This document shows, piece by piece, positions 1-12,139 of a stretch of 64,000 bases of DNA (the stretch's first letter is position 1; each line of letters begins with the position of its first letter). The notes below the pieces were generated by a model. That model was not told the DNA's origin and did no database searches. It was given only the letters and a program-made list of their open reading frames with translations. The translations under genes and the position numbers were made by a program. Where the stretch lies: assembly GCA_900708905.1 (NCBI GenBank), contig CAADRB010000056.1, positions 618,731-682,730 on the forward strand, in the 5' to 3' direction. Source of the DNA: Hymenolepis diminuta (lineage: Eukaryota; Platyhelminthes; Cestoda; Cyclophyllidea; Hymenolepididae).

Positions 1-3000
1 AGACGATAGAGCATTTCGATAAAATTTGTTCTGGATTTTGAAGGTGAAATTAAGTTTTGGACATGTAGGCGCGACAGTTGTATGGAACTTGTGTGAATAA
101 TTACTTCTATTCAGCAGGCGACGCTAACAATTAAAATTCCCATTATGCTTCACCTTGAAAATAGGTTCTGATTGGTAAATCTGTTGATATGTGCAGCTAA
201 ACTGCTGTCTGAGAATGGATAATATAATTCGCTTTTAGAAATGGGTACTTCTACAGATGCGCTAACGGGTAAGTTTATCGTAAAGTTAAAATAAAATAGC
301 CAAAATGGAAATCGAAAACATGGAGTTTAACTTAGACTGTGGAGAGATATGATAAGCAGAATTTAGGGTTCACTCAAACTATTTTAGTTGGAGAGGGCAT
401 GTATTTTTCGGTCGTCTTAGGATTTGGTTAAGATTGTCCGACAATTACCGAGTGTGTTTCCTCAGAAATCTTTGGAAAAGTATATCATGCATGGTTTTTC
501 ATGCTACCGCTTGTACAAATCAAAGGTGTGTATTAGAACGTTAAAAATTAATTTGCTGGAGTTAGAGGACAACTAACGGTTTGCAGCTAACAAATAATGA
601 CAGCAATAACAGTCACCAATTCGTAGCCGTTTGAGTAAGAGCTAAAAACAATTGTGAAGCTGAACACCAAGAGTTGATTAGACCAAAAATGTACTCAAGG
701 AAACCACAACAAGGATTGAAGCGAGTGAGAGTGAGAAAGGAAGAGAGGAGATGAGCGGGAAGCGAGGAACCGGTAACTGGCAGGCGTGCGTTATTATTGT
801 GTGGGCAATAAAGATAGCTTTACATGAGTCACTTGGGTAAGGACGCGTGAGAACATGAGTGCAGAGTGCTTTTTAGGTGAAATGAGGCGGTTATAGAAAG
901 GAAAAAAATCGATAAACGCGTTTGGACATGGCGGATGGGGGTTATAGGGACATAAAAGATGTCACTCCAGCTTCGTGGACGAAAAGCCGAAGTGCTGTCA
1001 TGGAGAATACGAATAAAAAGTAATTCTAGAAATGCATAAAGAGTTATCCTTCAAATTATTAAATGCAAATGAAGGTCCACCCTTTAATAAGATAATCTGA
1101 AGTAACTGGAATTTAATTTGCATTTATGATGGAGGCCTCTATGTTGTACGAAAACAGAGGGATTTGTAATAATACAACTAACTTTTACTGACCAAGATAG
1201 TCATAATTTTCTTCATCAATGCAAGCTGGTTTAAATTACCTGAATGAATAAACGAGCAGGTTACCTGTTTAGTAATTATTCCTCCTTTTTTATTTGGGCC
1301 TTATGTAGAAAGAACTTATTTATAATTCCCAGAGGAGTGAGAGAGGAAATGATTTGTTCATTGGTTGAGACGATATTTGGGTCTGCGTTCCTATCGTTAA
1401 AGTAGTGGCGAATAAAGTTACTTCGATCACACTCGCGGACGCGCCTGCGAGTTAACCAGTCAGTCCGCGCGTTAATTTGAGCTCATTAAAACAAGACTAA
1501 TTAACTCTGAACGATGGGAGGATGATCGATGAGGCAGATAGAGGCTGTCAGGTTATGACGTCTTTGTGACAGCGATAAGTTCATTTACTCGTTGATCATG
1601 TTTATGCGATATGACCAGGGGTCAGTGACGCTTATGGGTGCAAATAGAAAATATGGCCATATTTAACCGCATTTACTCCTAAATAATAGCAAGGAGGCTA
1701 GTGAATTTTTGAATATAACGTCCAAAATTAATGTATAATGATTCACTGGGAGAATAAGTAAAAACAATCTGCCTTAATTAATAGTAAATTTGAAGCCAAA
1801 TAAATTTCATGATCTGATTATTGTTCAGAAATCGCTTCTATTTTATTTGCAGCTATTATTAAATTATATTCCACATTAAGGCAAAAAAGATTTATAAATT
1901 TTACCATGGGAATGCAACTGAAATCTGGTAACATTATGGTCCGTTAAGAGATAAGAGGCAGGATCGAAAAGACTTGGTATCAAAAATTCGGATTACCGGT
2001 CAGTTAAACTTACCTGGTTAGTTCACCGTTTCACGTTCCGAAATGCAAATTTTATTATTATTACTATTCTTATTCGCAATGTCAAGCGTTTATTGACTAG
2101 TCGATCATTTTGAATGATCGAACTTACCACATCAAATCATATTTTTCTCCTTTAAAAGCCTGGAGAACAGAATTTGGTGTCCATGTTGGATTGCATGAGG
2201 CAAGGCGGCTGAATATAATAAATTTTTGCCGCGTCAAGTGTGTCTAGTTGGTCTATCTAATAAGTTGCCATCGGCAAAATATAATACCATGTAATCTAGT
2301 AAAAGGCGTTCTTTCCGAAGTCTTGTGGATCTTTCCTACGTAGTTTCCACTGCGTTAAAGCTATATGATATTAAAATTTTCATAGTCTAAAAGAGCATGT
2401 GAATGAGATTAGTTCACCCATTATGATCTCTAATTTGAAGTGGTAGTTTTGCTTGCAAAAATAATTTTCTCGATTTACTTCTATATGTTTAAAATATTCA
2501 TGTTTATTTCAATTCAGTGCCTACACAGTAGCTGTTCAAACAAATTCGGTGATGGTTGAGGACTAGAAATCCACTTCTCTCTGTAGTGTCATTCTGTAAT
2601 CAAGACTAAATCATTCCAATAATTATTCGCGGAGTGAAAGTCAAAGCCAATTCTGAAATCGGATTTGCTAGTAGAACTGAAGTATTTCCAGTGCCAGAAA
2701 ACTAAATTCGTCTACTCTTCGTGAGTTCTCAAACAATTATGACCACTTACCAATACTCACCGATGGCTCATGCAATTTAGTTTAGAGGTGAAATTAATAT
2801 TCTTCGATAAGGAATGGAAAGTTCATTGAGGAATACTCCATTTGGCAACAGTCTTAGCGATAACAGATCAACCGAAATATATTTCCAAACGTCAATATTA
2901 TTCTATTGGACGGAAAAATAAATCACATATTTTGCAGAAAAATCCTGTTTCAAGTTAATTAATCCTGAGTTAATAAGCAAAATAAAATTTTTAATCTTAT

Positions 3001-4470
3001 ATTATTGATTGTTTAAAGGTCCGACAATAGTTAAGCATTTGGCAAATTTAATTAAACCTGAGTAATAGGGAGTTAGATTAAACTTAAAATAAAATTAATC
3101 ATCAGTAATCATAATCATGTAACCCTTGTGAGGTAAGTTGGTGGACAAAATCATCACAGAAAGAAAAAAAGTAATCATTTAATAAATTAGAAGTTTAACT
3201 ACTAACCAGTCATTAATAATCGAACATAGCAAGCCAGGAATAGTAATTAAATACTGAAAATAGTTCAGCTCCATTTTGTTGTTGCTCTTATTAATAAATA
3301 AACAGTCTATTTAGATTTTTTCATCCTGTATTATTTTCCGCATAAATTTTTGCGGTCTGATCTGCTTGCGTATAGAAAAATGGGAAACTTATTATTATAA
3401 CGAAAAATTTTCACGACGTGTAAAAATGTAAATTTTCTCCCTTGTTATCTAAAAATACCTATAAAATTAGCAAGGAAAAGAATTTTGGCTTTTCGAATCA
3501 AATTTGAGAGTTTGAAATTGGGAAGGACTAGTGAATAAGCATTACTTAAAAGTAGATTTTTTAGCCTATTAACCATATATAATCAAGTATTTATCAACAA
3601 CCCTCCATCTCAGAAAGTTAAAAGCAATCAAGTTCTAAAGTTTTTATTCAGGTGGGGGTACCATCGATGGAATAAAGATCTGGTTGCTTATCCCCTTATT
3701 CGTTATATCGCATTTAGCATGGATTTTTAATGTTTATCACCTATTTCAAAGCAAATAAATTCAAATATGAATTCTTGATTAATTAATTGATTATGCATTC
3801 AAATTCTTTTATTTACTTGTCATCGAAAAGAGAATGAATCAGAAAAAAGAAAGCTCAGTAATTGCCCATCGATTTATCTCAAGCGCCAAACATATGGGAC
3901 ATATTTTACAACTTGCTTCTCTATTCCACCAACGATTCATCCTTTTTATATCAACACACAATTTCAGCTCCTGTGGTCTGCTCTTTAACGAAAATGTGCA
4001 AATACATTCTCTGTCTCATTTCTCTGCTATTTTGTTTTGGGAATCGTCAAAGGAAGGAGGATCATAACTTAGTGAATCAGCAAAACCTTAGACCATAGAT
4101 TTAAAATTTATTTACCTTGACAAGGCAAACAAGTTTGCAATTTTTATCACGGAAAAGCATCTGAACACAAGCAACAATAAAATAGTTTAGTAATAATTAA
4201 GGGTTGAGCGTCAAATTGAGACAGAAATTGAAATCAGGGAACTAAAAGAATAGTAAGTAGTTTGAGCCTTAGATTCAGATTGTACTTTTTAAATCTTAAA
4301 GACAGTCCCCCTTTTCTTTTTTTTAATCCAAAATGTGAGGATTCGTCCCTTTTTTCAGAATGAAATTATGTTTTTGACATCCATAGTTCATTCAATATGG
4401 TTGGCTGCTTAAGTACTTCAGATGATTTTTTCTTGCAATAGCTAGGATACTAGCAGGATGATCGGAGATT
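1..4470. other. Intergenic, no gene recognised
   Basis: AT-rich sequence with dense stops in all frames. Somewhat higher GC occurs around 700-1,000 and 1,330-1,660. The second patch carries a palindrome cluster that is listed separately. Short open frames near 3,834-4,098 overlap in two frames and show no family motif, so they are not called as genes. Confidence 0.6.
1434..1664. promoter_or_regulatory. Cluster of inverted repeats, possible regulatory element
   Basis: Three unrelated inverted repeats lie within 230 bases. CGCGGAC (1434-1440) pairs with GTCCGCG (1463-1469). TGACC and GGTCA flank three bases at 1612-1624, like an everted pair of nuclear-receptor half-sites. A perfect 16-bp palindrome, AAATATGGCCATATTT, sits at 1649-1664 and contains two overlapping ATGGC-type cores. 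GC content is above the flanks. Function is inferred from symmetry only, and no adjacent gene is recognised. Confidence 0.25.
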
Positions 4471-4473
4471 TTT

Positions 4474-4762
4474 TTATAGCGAGTAAACTCGCATCCTCCG
4501 GCCTTCTTCATGCGGTCCTTTATCCTGAAGCACATAAGTGATATATCCGGTGAGAATGTCACTCATTTGAGTAGGTTTAGCCCGAGCAACTCCCACATAT
4601 TTGACACCAATGCTGGAATGAGTAAATTCATCCTTCATTTTGGGTGCATCCTCCATGGCATGGATGAGAAGCATCCCATGAAGAAGACTCGAACCCAGAT
4701 CCAAGGGTGGTTTAGTCCAGAAAGAATGCTTCCTTATCTCAAAACTAATTATCTCCTAAGAT
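4474..4762 (-). other. Exon-like open segment, product unknown
   Basis: On the minus strand a frame is open for about 90 codons. It begins just after a plausible splice acceptor (AATCTTAG, ending near 4763) and closes at 4474. The composition is more protein-like and GC-richer than the flanks, with peptides such as SLLHGMLLIHAMEDAP and GVKYVGVARAKPTQMSD. No family is recognised, and no clear donor or partner exon is identified. It may be one exon of a long-intron gene, a pseudogene fragment, or chance. Confidence 0.25.
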
Positions 4763-7700
4763 TAGCCTGAGTTTTGGTCGAAGTGGCAAGTAAATTACAT
4801 GAAGTCCGATATTATTTTAACACAAATTAACCTGGTCGCATTCTATTGTCTTTCCTACTTGTTTAACGAAATAGCTTGATCATCTGTATAATGTCTGGAC
4901 ATTTCATCAGGCATGCAGTAAATACAAAGAAATAGGAGTACAGTCACAGTTCTACTCTCTCTTTATTTATGTGTTAAGCTGTTGTTTAGAATGACACAAT
5001 TTAGTAATGTACGTTCTCTATATCTAGACAGACAATTTAGATTCCGCTTTTATTCTTTACTCCAGTCCACATCAATCACGATAAGCACACTTTTTGTTTC
5101 TTCGCTGTTAGTATGGAATGGACATCATTTCAGCTGCTTTTCGACCTTTTGCAGTGAGTCATTTAAGAGAATTCATATCGATATAATTAGTATATTACCT
5201 TGAAGTTAGGAGTCTTTTCTCTAATTATACGAGATTTGAGTCACTTTGAGTGAACTCCAATGATCACTGTCATGTGAAAATTATGCAAGACAGTATCATC
5301 CTACTTTCTCGGTCCTTAGACGAAAAATCTCATATAAGTGATGGGACCAACTATCTCAATAGGGAGTAGACATCGTAATCCAGGGTATGAATGATTAAAT
5401 TCGAATTTCGGAGCGTTAAACAGAGAACCAATGATCAGGTAAATATTGAAAAAATCCAGAAATCAAATCAAGTAGTACTCAATTAATACCTTAACTGTTT
5501 TCGACTTTTTACCATCGCCTTTCATTGCCTCCCACTGGATTATATACTGTTATCTGATTTCAATCGCTTTTCTAAAATGATCAATTTGAATTCGATTTAT
5601 TTTGTCGTGATTTATAATAATTTAGTGACCTTAGCGGCGATCTGGTCTTGAATTGATATGTATCTTTGCAGTTTGTTTCCATTTTCATTACTTTTAAAGT
5701 GACTTATGGATTTTGTTATTTTCCATGAAAAAAGACCACAACTTTTCTCAAATTTCTATGGAGAAAGTGAACTTGAGAGATCAACTTCTACTTGTCAAGA
5801 TGAAAGAAGACGTGGGCAAACTATATGGTTGTCTGATCCTCACCGTAAGTAGACCACGCATTAATATAAATCGCCAACTGATTCAGTCTATCAACTATAG
5901 TCATGTTCAACCATAAATTACATCTGATAATTCATCAAAATGGTTCTCGTTTGATTGAGCCACCATCAAAATAAGAATATGTTCCGTGTGTTTGAGTGTC
6001 AAGTGTTAAAAATGGCTATACCGAAACAACATGATCGATTCCCCAATTCACTCTACTGGTCAACTCTGAATATTGTAGACATGATCTACCATGCAGAATT
6101 CTATAAGACACGTACAAGAATATAAACGTAGGAACGTTGAATCCTGAGACAACAAACTATCCCCATTCCCGAGAAATCCAGAAATTCAGATGAAACGAGA
6201 TCCTTTATACATCCCGCATTTGATTTTTTTCTACTTGTTACTGCTTCTCTCATTTCTGGGTGGTATATCTTGTTTTTCATCATAATTGGCATTGTAATTT
6301 TTTGTTTTACCTTGAGAATTGATTAATAGAGAGTGATAATAATCATCTCTAAGATAAGAGAAGGTAAAGGTGCATTTCAAGGTATCTGTCTAGGTCTAGT
6401 ATCCGGATTTGTTTATAACTAGACAAAGTGGTATCTAAATCAGCAGATATTGAGTGTGGATAAACATGATTGCTAAGATTTGCATAGTGCTGCGATGGTA
6501 CTGAGGTGGCATGCTAGTGGTTCTACATCTAGAAATGTAACTGACTGGAAGGTAATGCCAGCTAAATGATTGATAACTTTGTGAATATTGTCTAAACAAA
6601 GGCGTCATTAGATTATATCTTCCTCCTAAGACAACGGGTAATTTTTAATTTGACATCGGAAATCTAACGAATATTCAGTTAAAATGATATTTTCAATCAT
6701 CTTACCATGAACAAGAATGTTAACACTTAACTAAATGTCAGCTTATAGATATGATTGGTATTTCGATTTTTCCCAAACTTTATGCCCATTGCGTTTCTTA
6801 TAAACAAGTTATGGAAAATACCGAATAATAATAACAATGCTCTATTATTAGAATCTTCATTTCAAATGACATCTGGCATTACATTGTCTAGTTTTGTGTA
6901 AAGAAGCTATCTCCTTTCAGCCATTTAATTTAGAAACTGATATCTTCCACAACACAAACATACGTACCAGTTACAATGCAAAGAGGAATATATCAGAGCT
7001 CAGGTGTTGAAATTTCAGCTGCATATATCATTATTCAGGAGGAGAACTTGCATTTGTTTGCACTTTTGTGATTTCGCATTTTCTAAATCGCTTTACATTC
7101 TTTTGGCAGTAAAAGAAGACACACTCAAGAATTTACCACGTTCCAAAATTTGAGAGATGACACCACTACCATCTTTGGATTTACAGAGCCTTTAGGTGGC
7201 ATAATCGGAGATTTGTAACTATGGCATTTTGTCTTTTAATAACGAAAAACTAACAGAATAATTCCAAATCATGTGAATTTATCACAGCAAAACACAGGAG
7301 GACCCAATAAAATTCGGTATATTTATCTTCAAATATTTATAAATTTTCATATTGCTGAATGCAAGTCCAAATACTGTTTCATTGAAAGATACTGAGTCAG
7401 AAAACTAGAGAACTTTTTAACTGAAAACGAATCCAGTATCTCCATAGCCACCATATTTATCCTTTCTTTGCTGACTATACACCATCTAGACAAAATAGCT
7501 TCTTTGCTGAATTTTTTAGATGGCGTTAGTAATAGTATCGCCTCAACTAATCTAAATCAATTACTCTTAATTAGTAAACACTATATATATATATAGTCTT
7601 ACAGACTGATATTTGACATGCAAGATTTGAATTACTTGTAACATTTGACTGTCATAAAGGTAGCTTTCTTGTCATTTGTACGTATGCGATGGTTGTTTCA

Positions 7701-8256
7701 TTAAATATTATCAATCCATTTGTTAAAAGGAAAGTTTTCCACTCATATGATCATTCAATTGTAATCTTTACTGTTTTGATACTTTAAGGAGACTAATTTA
7801 TTGCATTCCTTCGTTTAACCTGATTTGAAAATGAGCTATTCCCGATAAATAGTGAAAATAGATCAGTAGTTTTATTTCCCGATCATGCTTTTCTCAATTT
7901 TATTTATTTTAAACCAGTTTATCACTTTGAAATACCGTCACTTCTAAAATAAACTAAACTGTTAAAAAGAGATTTTTATTTTAAAATCTCAAAAATCACT
8001 TAGTGTATCAAATAAGCGACTTAATGAAAACGTTAATCAATATTTTTTCTGACAATTATCAGGTATATACATGTAAGTAGTATCTCACGAATAATGTTTT
8101 TATATAAAATAAACACCAAGATACTAATCATGCTCGAGTTACATCGTCGCACTCTCTTTTGTCATTACAAATTGCATAAGGTGCTGTTAAAAGCTCGAGT
8201 TTCAAGTGTGAAAGATACACCCAGTAGAATGAAGACAGAATGCATTAATCTACATA
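4763..8256. other. Intergenic, one weak exon-like stretch
   Basis: No recognised gene. At 5713-5844 (plus) an open stretch starting with ATT read as a start ends exactly at a consensus-like donor (CACC followed by GTAAGT). Nothing else supports it. A minus-strand open frame at 6101-6292 has no recognisable motif. A TA microsatellite lies at 7582-7595. Confidence 0.5.
7582..7595. repeat. (TA)n microsatellite
   Basis: Seven TA units embedded in a short palindrome ending in ATAG. Simple sequence with no gene association seen. Confidence 0.8.
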
Positions 8257-8460
8257 CTATTCGATTTGGCAAATGGGTAAACATGGCGCAGTCGCTGAAG
8301 CTGCAGTTGGAATGTTGTATCGAATGTGGGTGGAGGAAGAGGACAAAGTCTGAAGGTCGTAACAGCTGACGGCAGGAGTAGACAGTTGCAAGGCTTTCTT
8401 TCCTTCACCAGGTTTTCTAGTGGGCGCGGCTGCAGTTGCGAACAGTAATGTTAGCAATTG
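8257..8460. other. GC-elevated island open on both strands
   Basis: About 200 bases near 48% GC sit in flanks of about one third GC. A plus frame (8094-8369) and a minus frame (8257-8457) are both open across it. The minus frame is rich in Ala, Ser and Thr (for example LLFATAAAPTRKPGEGKK) and starts with a hydrophobic stretch but lacks an ATG. Either an exon or a non-coding GC-rich element would explain it, and the strand cannot be decided from the sequence. Confidence 0.2.
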
Positions 8461-9640
8461 CGCAGCATAACTGATACGTTCGTTTTAGTTCCCTTTATCC
8501 TGTTAACTGGCTTATTTGGTTAATATATGATAATCGGTTAAATCTTTAGATATCTTCGTCCATCAATTTTGTTAAATCACTAAATATCTATGCTGTCTCG
8601 TCGTCTAATCAGAAACCTTGATTGATTTACTTATTTTTATCTTAACGTGCGTGGTGAGCATTATTTTGGAAATTTATTCTAACGTCTGATCTTTCTGTTA
8701 TGACATAATAGTTAAGGCGCATCAACTGTCAACCCTTCTATTGACAATAAAGGCGGATAGCAGGTAGGGAATAAGTTAGATATCACAACTTATAGAATAA
8801 AACATCGTTTGGAAGAAAAATCAAACCTAAGTGACAGGATTGACCATCATACTTAAACAGTCGGCCAAAAAGCACCTAACATCATAGATATTATTTAACA
8901 ATGCAGAGGAATTATGAAACTTGAATTTTGGAACCTGAACTACTCTCTAAGTATTTATTTTGCCTTCCAGATTTTCGATCATTTCAATATGAAATATATA
9001 AAGTCTCTATTGGAATCTTATAAAAATCGAAATTAGAGACAAATTTCAGATCCAAACAGTCCATAAATTAATGAAAAATATTACTTTGACATTTGTAGGA
9101 CTTCATTTGTTCAACAGCATACCTCTGAAAAGCAGAAAACAAATGACTTGCTATGACACAAGTAGTTTGAATGCATGCTGATTTACAAAATTAGTGAACT
9201 AAAATTATGAAATATTAATTTAATAGAATTAAATTAAAAAGTACAAGTAAGATTATATTGATAAAGTCGCAAATTGTCTTGGCGGTTTTGAGATGCACCT
9301 GACTTCAAAATTTACTGCTATTATAAATTACTAACTAATTCCATTTAGGATATGTCCAAATTCATATATCAGTGTATTTAGTCGGAGATTAAAAGCATCC
9401 TGCTTCTTAACATCTCGACTTCAGGTTTTTTGAGAGTGAACGCACACTTCATTCACCTCAATAAGTAATTATACAAGAGGTTTGCATTATCATCCCTCCT
9501 ATTTATGGCAAATCTGAAACCAATTTCCATTTAATTAATCATGCGCACAGATTACGGACTTTTTAAATTTCGACGTTCCCATATCCAAGTATACCCATTT
9601 CGTGTAATCAGGTGGAAAATTTGCAAAGCAAGCTAACTTC
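8461..9640. other. Intergenic, nothing recognised
   Basis: AT-rich with no ORF over 60 codons, no RNA gene and no repeat recognised. Confidence 0.55.
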
Positions 9641-9642
9641 CT

Positions 9643-9818
9643 ATTGGCTGTCCAAACGAAGTGCATAAAACCCATTTACCGGTTAGTAATTATGCCGGAA
9701 TAATTGAAGTTGTTTGTGCATATAATTACACATGACAATGAAAGTAATCCGTGCGCTCCTCACCTCTCACATGCCATGTGCTTGTTGCTGTTTATAAACT
9801 GGAGAGGGCTATTTTTAG
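9643..9818 (+). promoter_or_regulatory. Promoter-like motifs upstream of the small secreted-peptide ORF
   Basis: An inverted CCAAT box (ATTGG, 9643-9647), a TATA-like TATAAA (9793-9798) and a perfect MEF2-type site, CTATTTTTAG (9809-9818), lie in order upstream of the ATG at 9929. Each motif is short and could be coincidental. Together they make this the most promoter-like spot in the first 38 kb. Confidence 0.25.
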
Positions 9819-9928
9819 TTCACATCTATTCTATTCCTAGTAGATGCGTCTCTTTTGTGTGACACTACGTTGGAACTGAGGAGGGTTGTGCAATTAAGAC
9901 ACAGGGTAGGGGTCCACTGTCTCTCCCC

Positions 9929-10093
9929 ATGAATATGACTGCAGGCTTAAGCATTGTGAGCGTCAATATCCTCCTATTATTATTGCTGTTTATGCACTTG
10001 GAGCTATTAAACTGCGAGCCATCTGATGCTACTACAGCTCCTTTGTGCTCATTATTCTTTAAAGCCTTGTGTTTGAACAGGTGGTATCATTAA
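9929..10093 (+). CDS. Candidate small secreted peptide (54 aa), unrecognised
   Basis: This short ORF runs from ATG 9929 to TAA 10091-10093. The first 29 residues have a signal-peptide shape: polar N-terminus, a hydrophobic core with six consecutive Leu (ILLLLLLF) and a cleavage-like LLNC/EPS boundary. The predicted mature part is about 25 residues and contains two cysteines seven residues apart (CSLFFKALC), which could form a loop as in several cyclic neuropeptides. There is no dibasic processing site. The end could instead be an exon boundary, since AACAG/GTGGTA could act as a weak donor in phase 2 and a propeptide might continue downstream. Local GC exceeds the flanks, and TATA, CCAAT and MEF2-like motifs lie upstream. 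No known peptide family was identified. Chance is the main alternative, because short ORFs with hydrophobic starts do occur in AT-rich DNA. Confidence 0.3.
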   Translation: MNMTAGLSIVSVNILLLLLLFMHLELLNCEPSDATTAPLCSLFFKALCLNRWYH

Positions 10094-11881
10094 GACTGTT
10101 CCCTTACCGCTGCAACTTTGTAGAGGCAGAGAGAAAGAGATATAAGACCCGCACTCCGCCTGATCCGATTTCATTGGGGCAATGTAACAATTGATTCCTG
10201 CCTTCATACTTTTAACCTCACTTTAACACCCTCATTATATTTTACGATCCGCAAGTCGATATCCCAGTCAGGAAAAAGGAAAACACAAGCTCTGCTGGTA
10301 TAGCAAAAAATTATTATAATTTAGTTCGAATAATTTATAATTTAACGTAATTTATATTAGTTCACATAAGTGACTGAAAGGATAAGCATTATTTTTAATA
10401 ATTATGGGAAAAAAACACGAAATAAATCTAAATTTTTTCAAGTGAAAATACCTTATAATTTTATATAATTATACTTTCTCTCAAAACTAAATGTTCAAAG
10501 CTACATTAAGTAATACACGAGAATATGGTAGTGAACTGGAATTTATATATACTGGGAATATAAACAGAGAAGTTCGGCCTATTTTCGGGAGTATTCACTA
10601 GCTTGTGATGGAGATAATAATATTTTCCATTTCTCATGAAGGAAACCCCCTCATCTCCGTCAGATGAATCTCCTTTGGTTACCTCTCTTTCGTATTCAGT
10701 TACTTCTTTCTTGAATAGTATTAACCAAGATAGTTGATATTGACACTGGTTATACCGTGTACCGATTATTTTCCAACTCTTAACTTTAGACCTTGGAAAA
10801 GCCATCTTTTTCCATATCATGTGTTTTTTTCTTTGCTCGCTTATTGGTCTATTGAACTCAATTATACTGGATTTACATTATTTTGGGTCGACAGAACGTT
10901 ATTCAGCAATTCAAGAAATAGATGGTGAAATTTGATTTTTGGAGCATGAAGTAGAATACAAATAATAAAAGTAAGATAATTTAAATTTTCAGACTTTAGT
11001 CACAACTTCTACCTAATCCACACTCCCTTAGGCCACATTAAACTGTCTCTCTTGCTCTAAATGAGATGTTTCAGGTTGAATTGTAAATTTTCGCCTTGCC
11101 ATGGATTTTATGATACAATAGCATTACCTGCCTTAAGTGGTGGAAATGCCGTTTCATGATCTCTAATAAATCTAATTCTTAAACAAATTCTGGCAGTCCT
11201 CAGAATTAAATTTCAACCTTTCCATTAAAGAATCACCATCTCAATGACACACGTTGCAGTACTTTCAGGAGTTAATTAGAACGCTAATTAAATTTATTTC
11301 ATTTTTTCAAACTCATTTTATGCCTATAAAGAGTTAACAGTGCGTCAAATACTGGGTGCTCACCCAGTGAACGGAATGGCCAACCACACTATTCAAGTCT
11401 GGTTAATAAAGGAATTTGAAAGATTAGAGTTACTCATTTCATCAGTTTCTCACTTTCCAAAATGGCCTTCGGTTCAACAGTTACCATCCACAATGCGACA
11501 AGCTGCTAATTGTTTGCAAGCAGGTTAGATTGACAATCTAGTTTACAGTTTCGAACTATAGCCTTTTCATAAAATGTGGGCTATTTGAGCACTAAAGTTC
11601 TCATTTGATGCAAATAGATTTGTAATATGATTTCGAGTAATTAAGTTCTCCATTTAACCAATTACATTTGTTGCTTTTCTCCACTCCGTGTATCTTGTAT
11701 TTGAGTCCACGGCAAAATAAAAAAATACAATTTTTCATTATGGAAATGAAAATGAAATCGGTGCCTATATCGTCTCATAAATTATTGAAAGAAGAGGAGT
11801 AAATTGGTATTGAGAATAAAGTCAGAAAATCAAAATGGTCTTATTTCATTTGATTTTTAGATTCGAGTCATACAATATTTA
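10094..11881. other. Intergenic, chance-length ORFs only
   Basis: A minus-strand open frame of 104 codons at 10,506-10,820 is about the length expected by chance at this AT content and has no recognised motif. No other feature is seen. Confidence 0.5.
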
Positions 11882-12135
11882 ATGGTTGGCCCAAGTTCGA
11901 AAATTCAAATTTTATGGTTCCTCACTAAATTGCTAAGCAAAGTCTTTAAATATCCAGAGCTTATTGATTGGTTGTTTAAGTATAGTAATCGGCCTTGCAA
12001 CTCTAATTCATTACTTCTTCCTAAGGTTATGAAAGAAAAAGGATCATATACGTTATTCTGTAGTTTTCATGACCTTAACACCGCAGATCTTAGAAAGCCA
12101 AAGTTTATAACAGTACCAATTACTCACTTTAATTA
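11882..12135 (+). mobile_element. Ty3/gypsy-like reverse transcriptase fragment
   Basis: An open frame of 84 codons reads like the first conserved block of gypsy-class reverse transcriptases. It has a Pro/Cys/Ser-rich entry (NRPCNSNSLLLPKV), then Lys-Gly-Ser followed by FCSFHDLNTADLRKP, where family members have a C-x-D-[YF]-R-x-L-N block. Three other places (33,225, 47,470 and 51,350) carry diverged relatives of the same stretch in the same orientation, which supports a repeat family. This copy lacks the rest of pol and any LTRs. It is a fragment, and the family assignment is by motif reading only. Confidence 0.45.
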
Positions 12136-12139
12136 ACTG

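Noticed and set aside
10506..10820. 104-codon minus-strand frame
   Set aside because: A few frames of this length are expected by chance in this much AT-rich DNA. No motif or splice signals.
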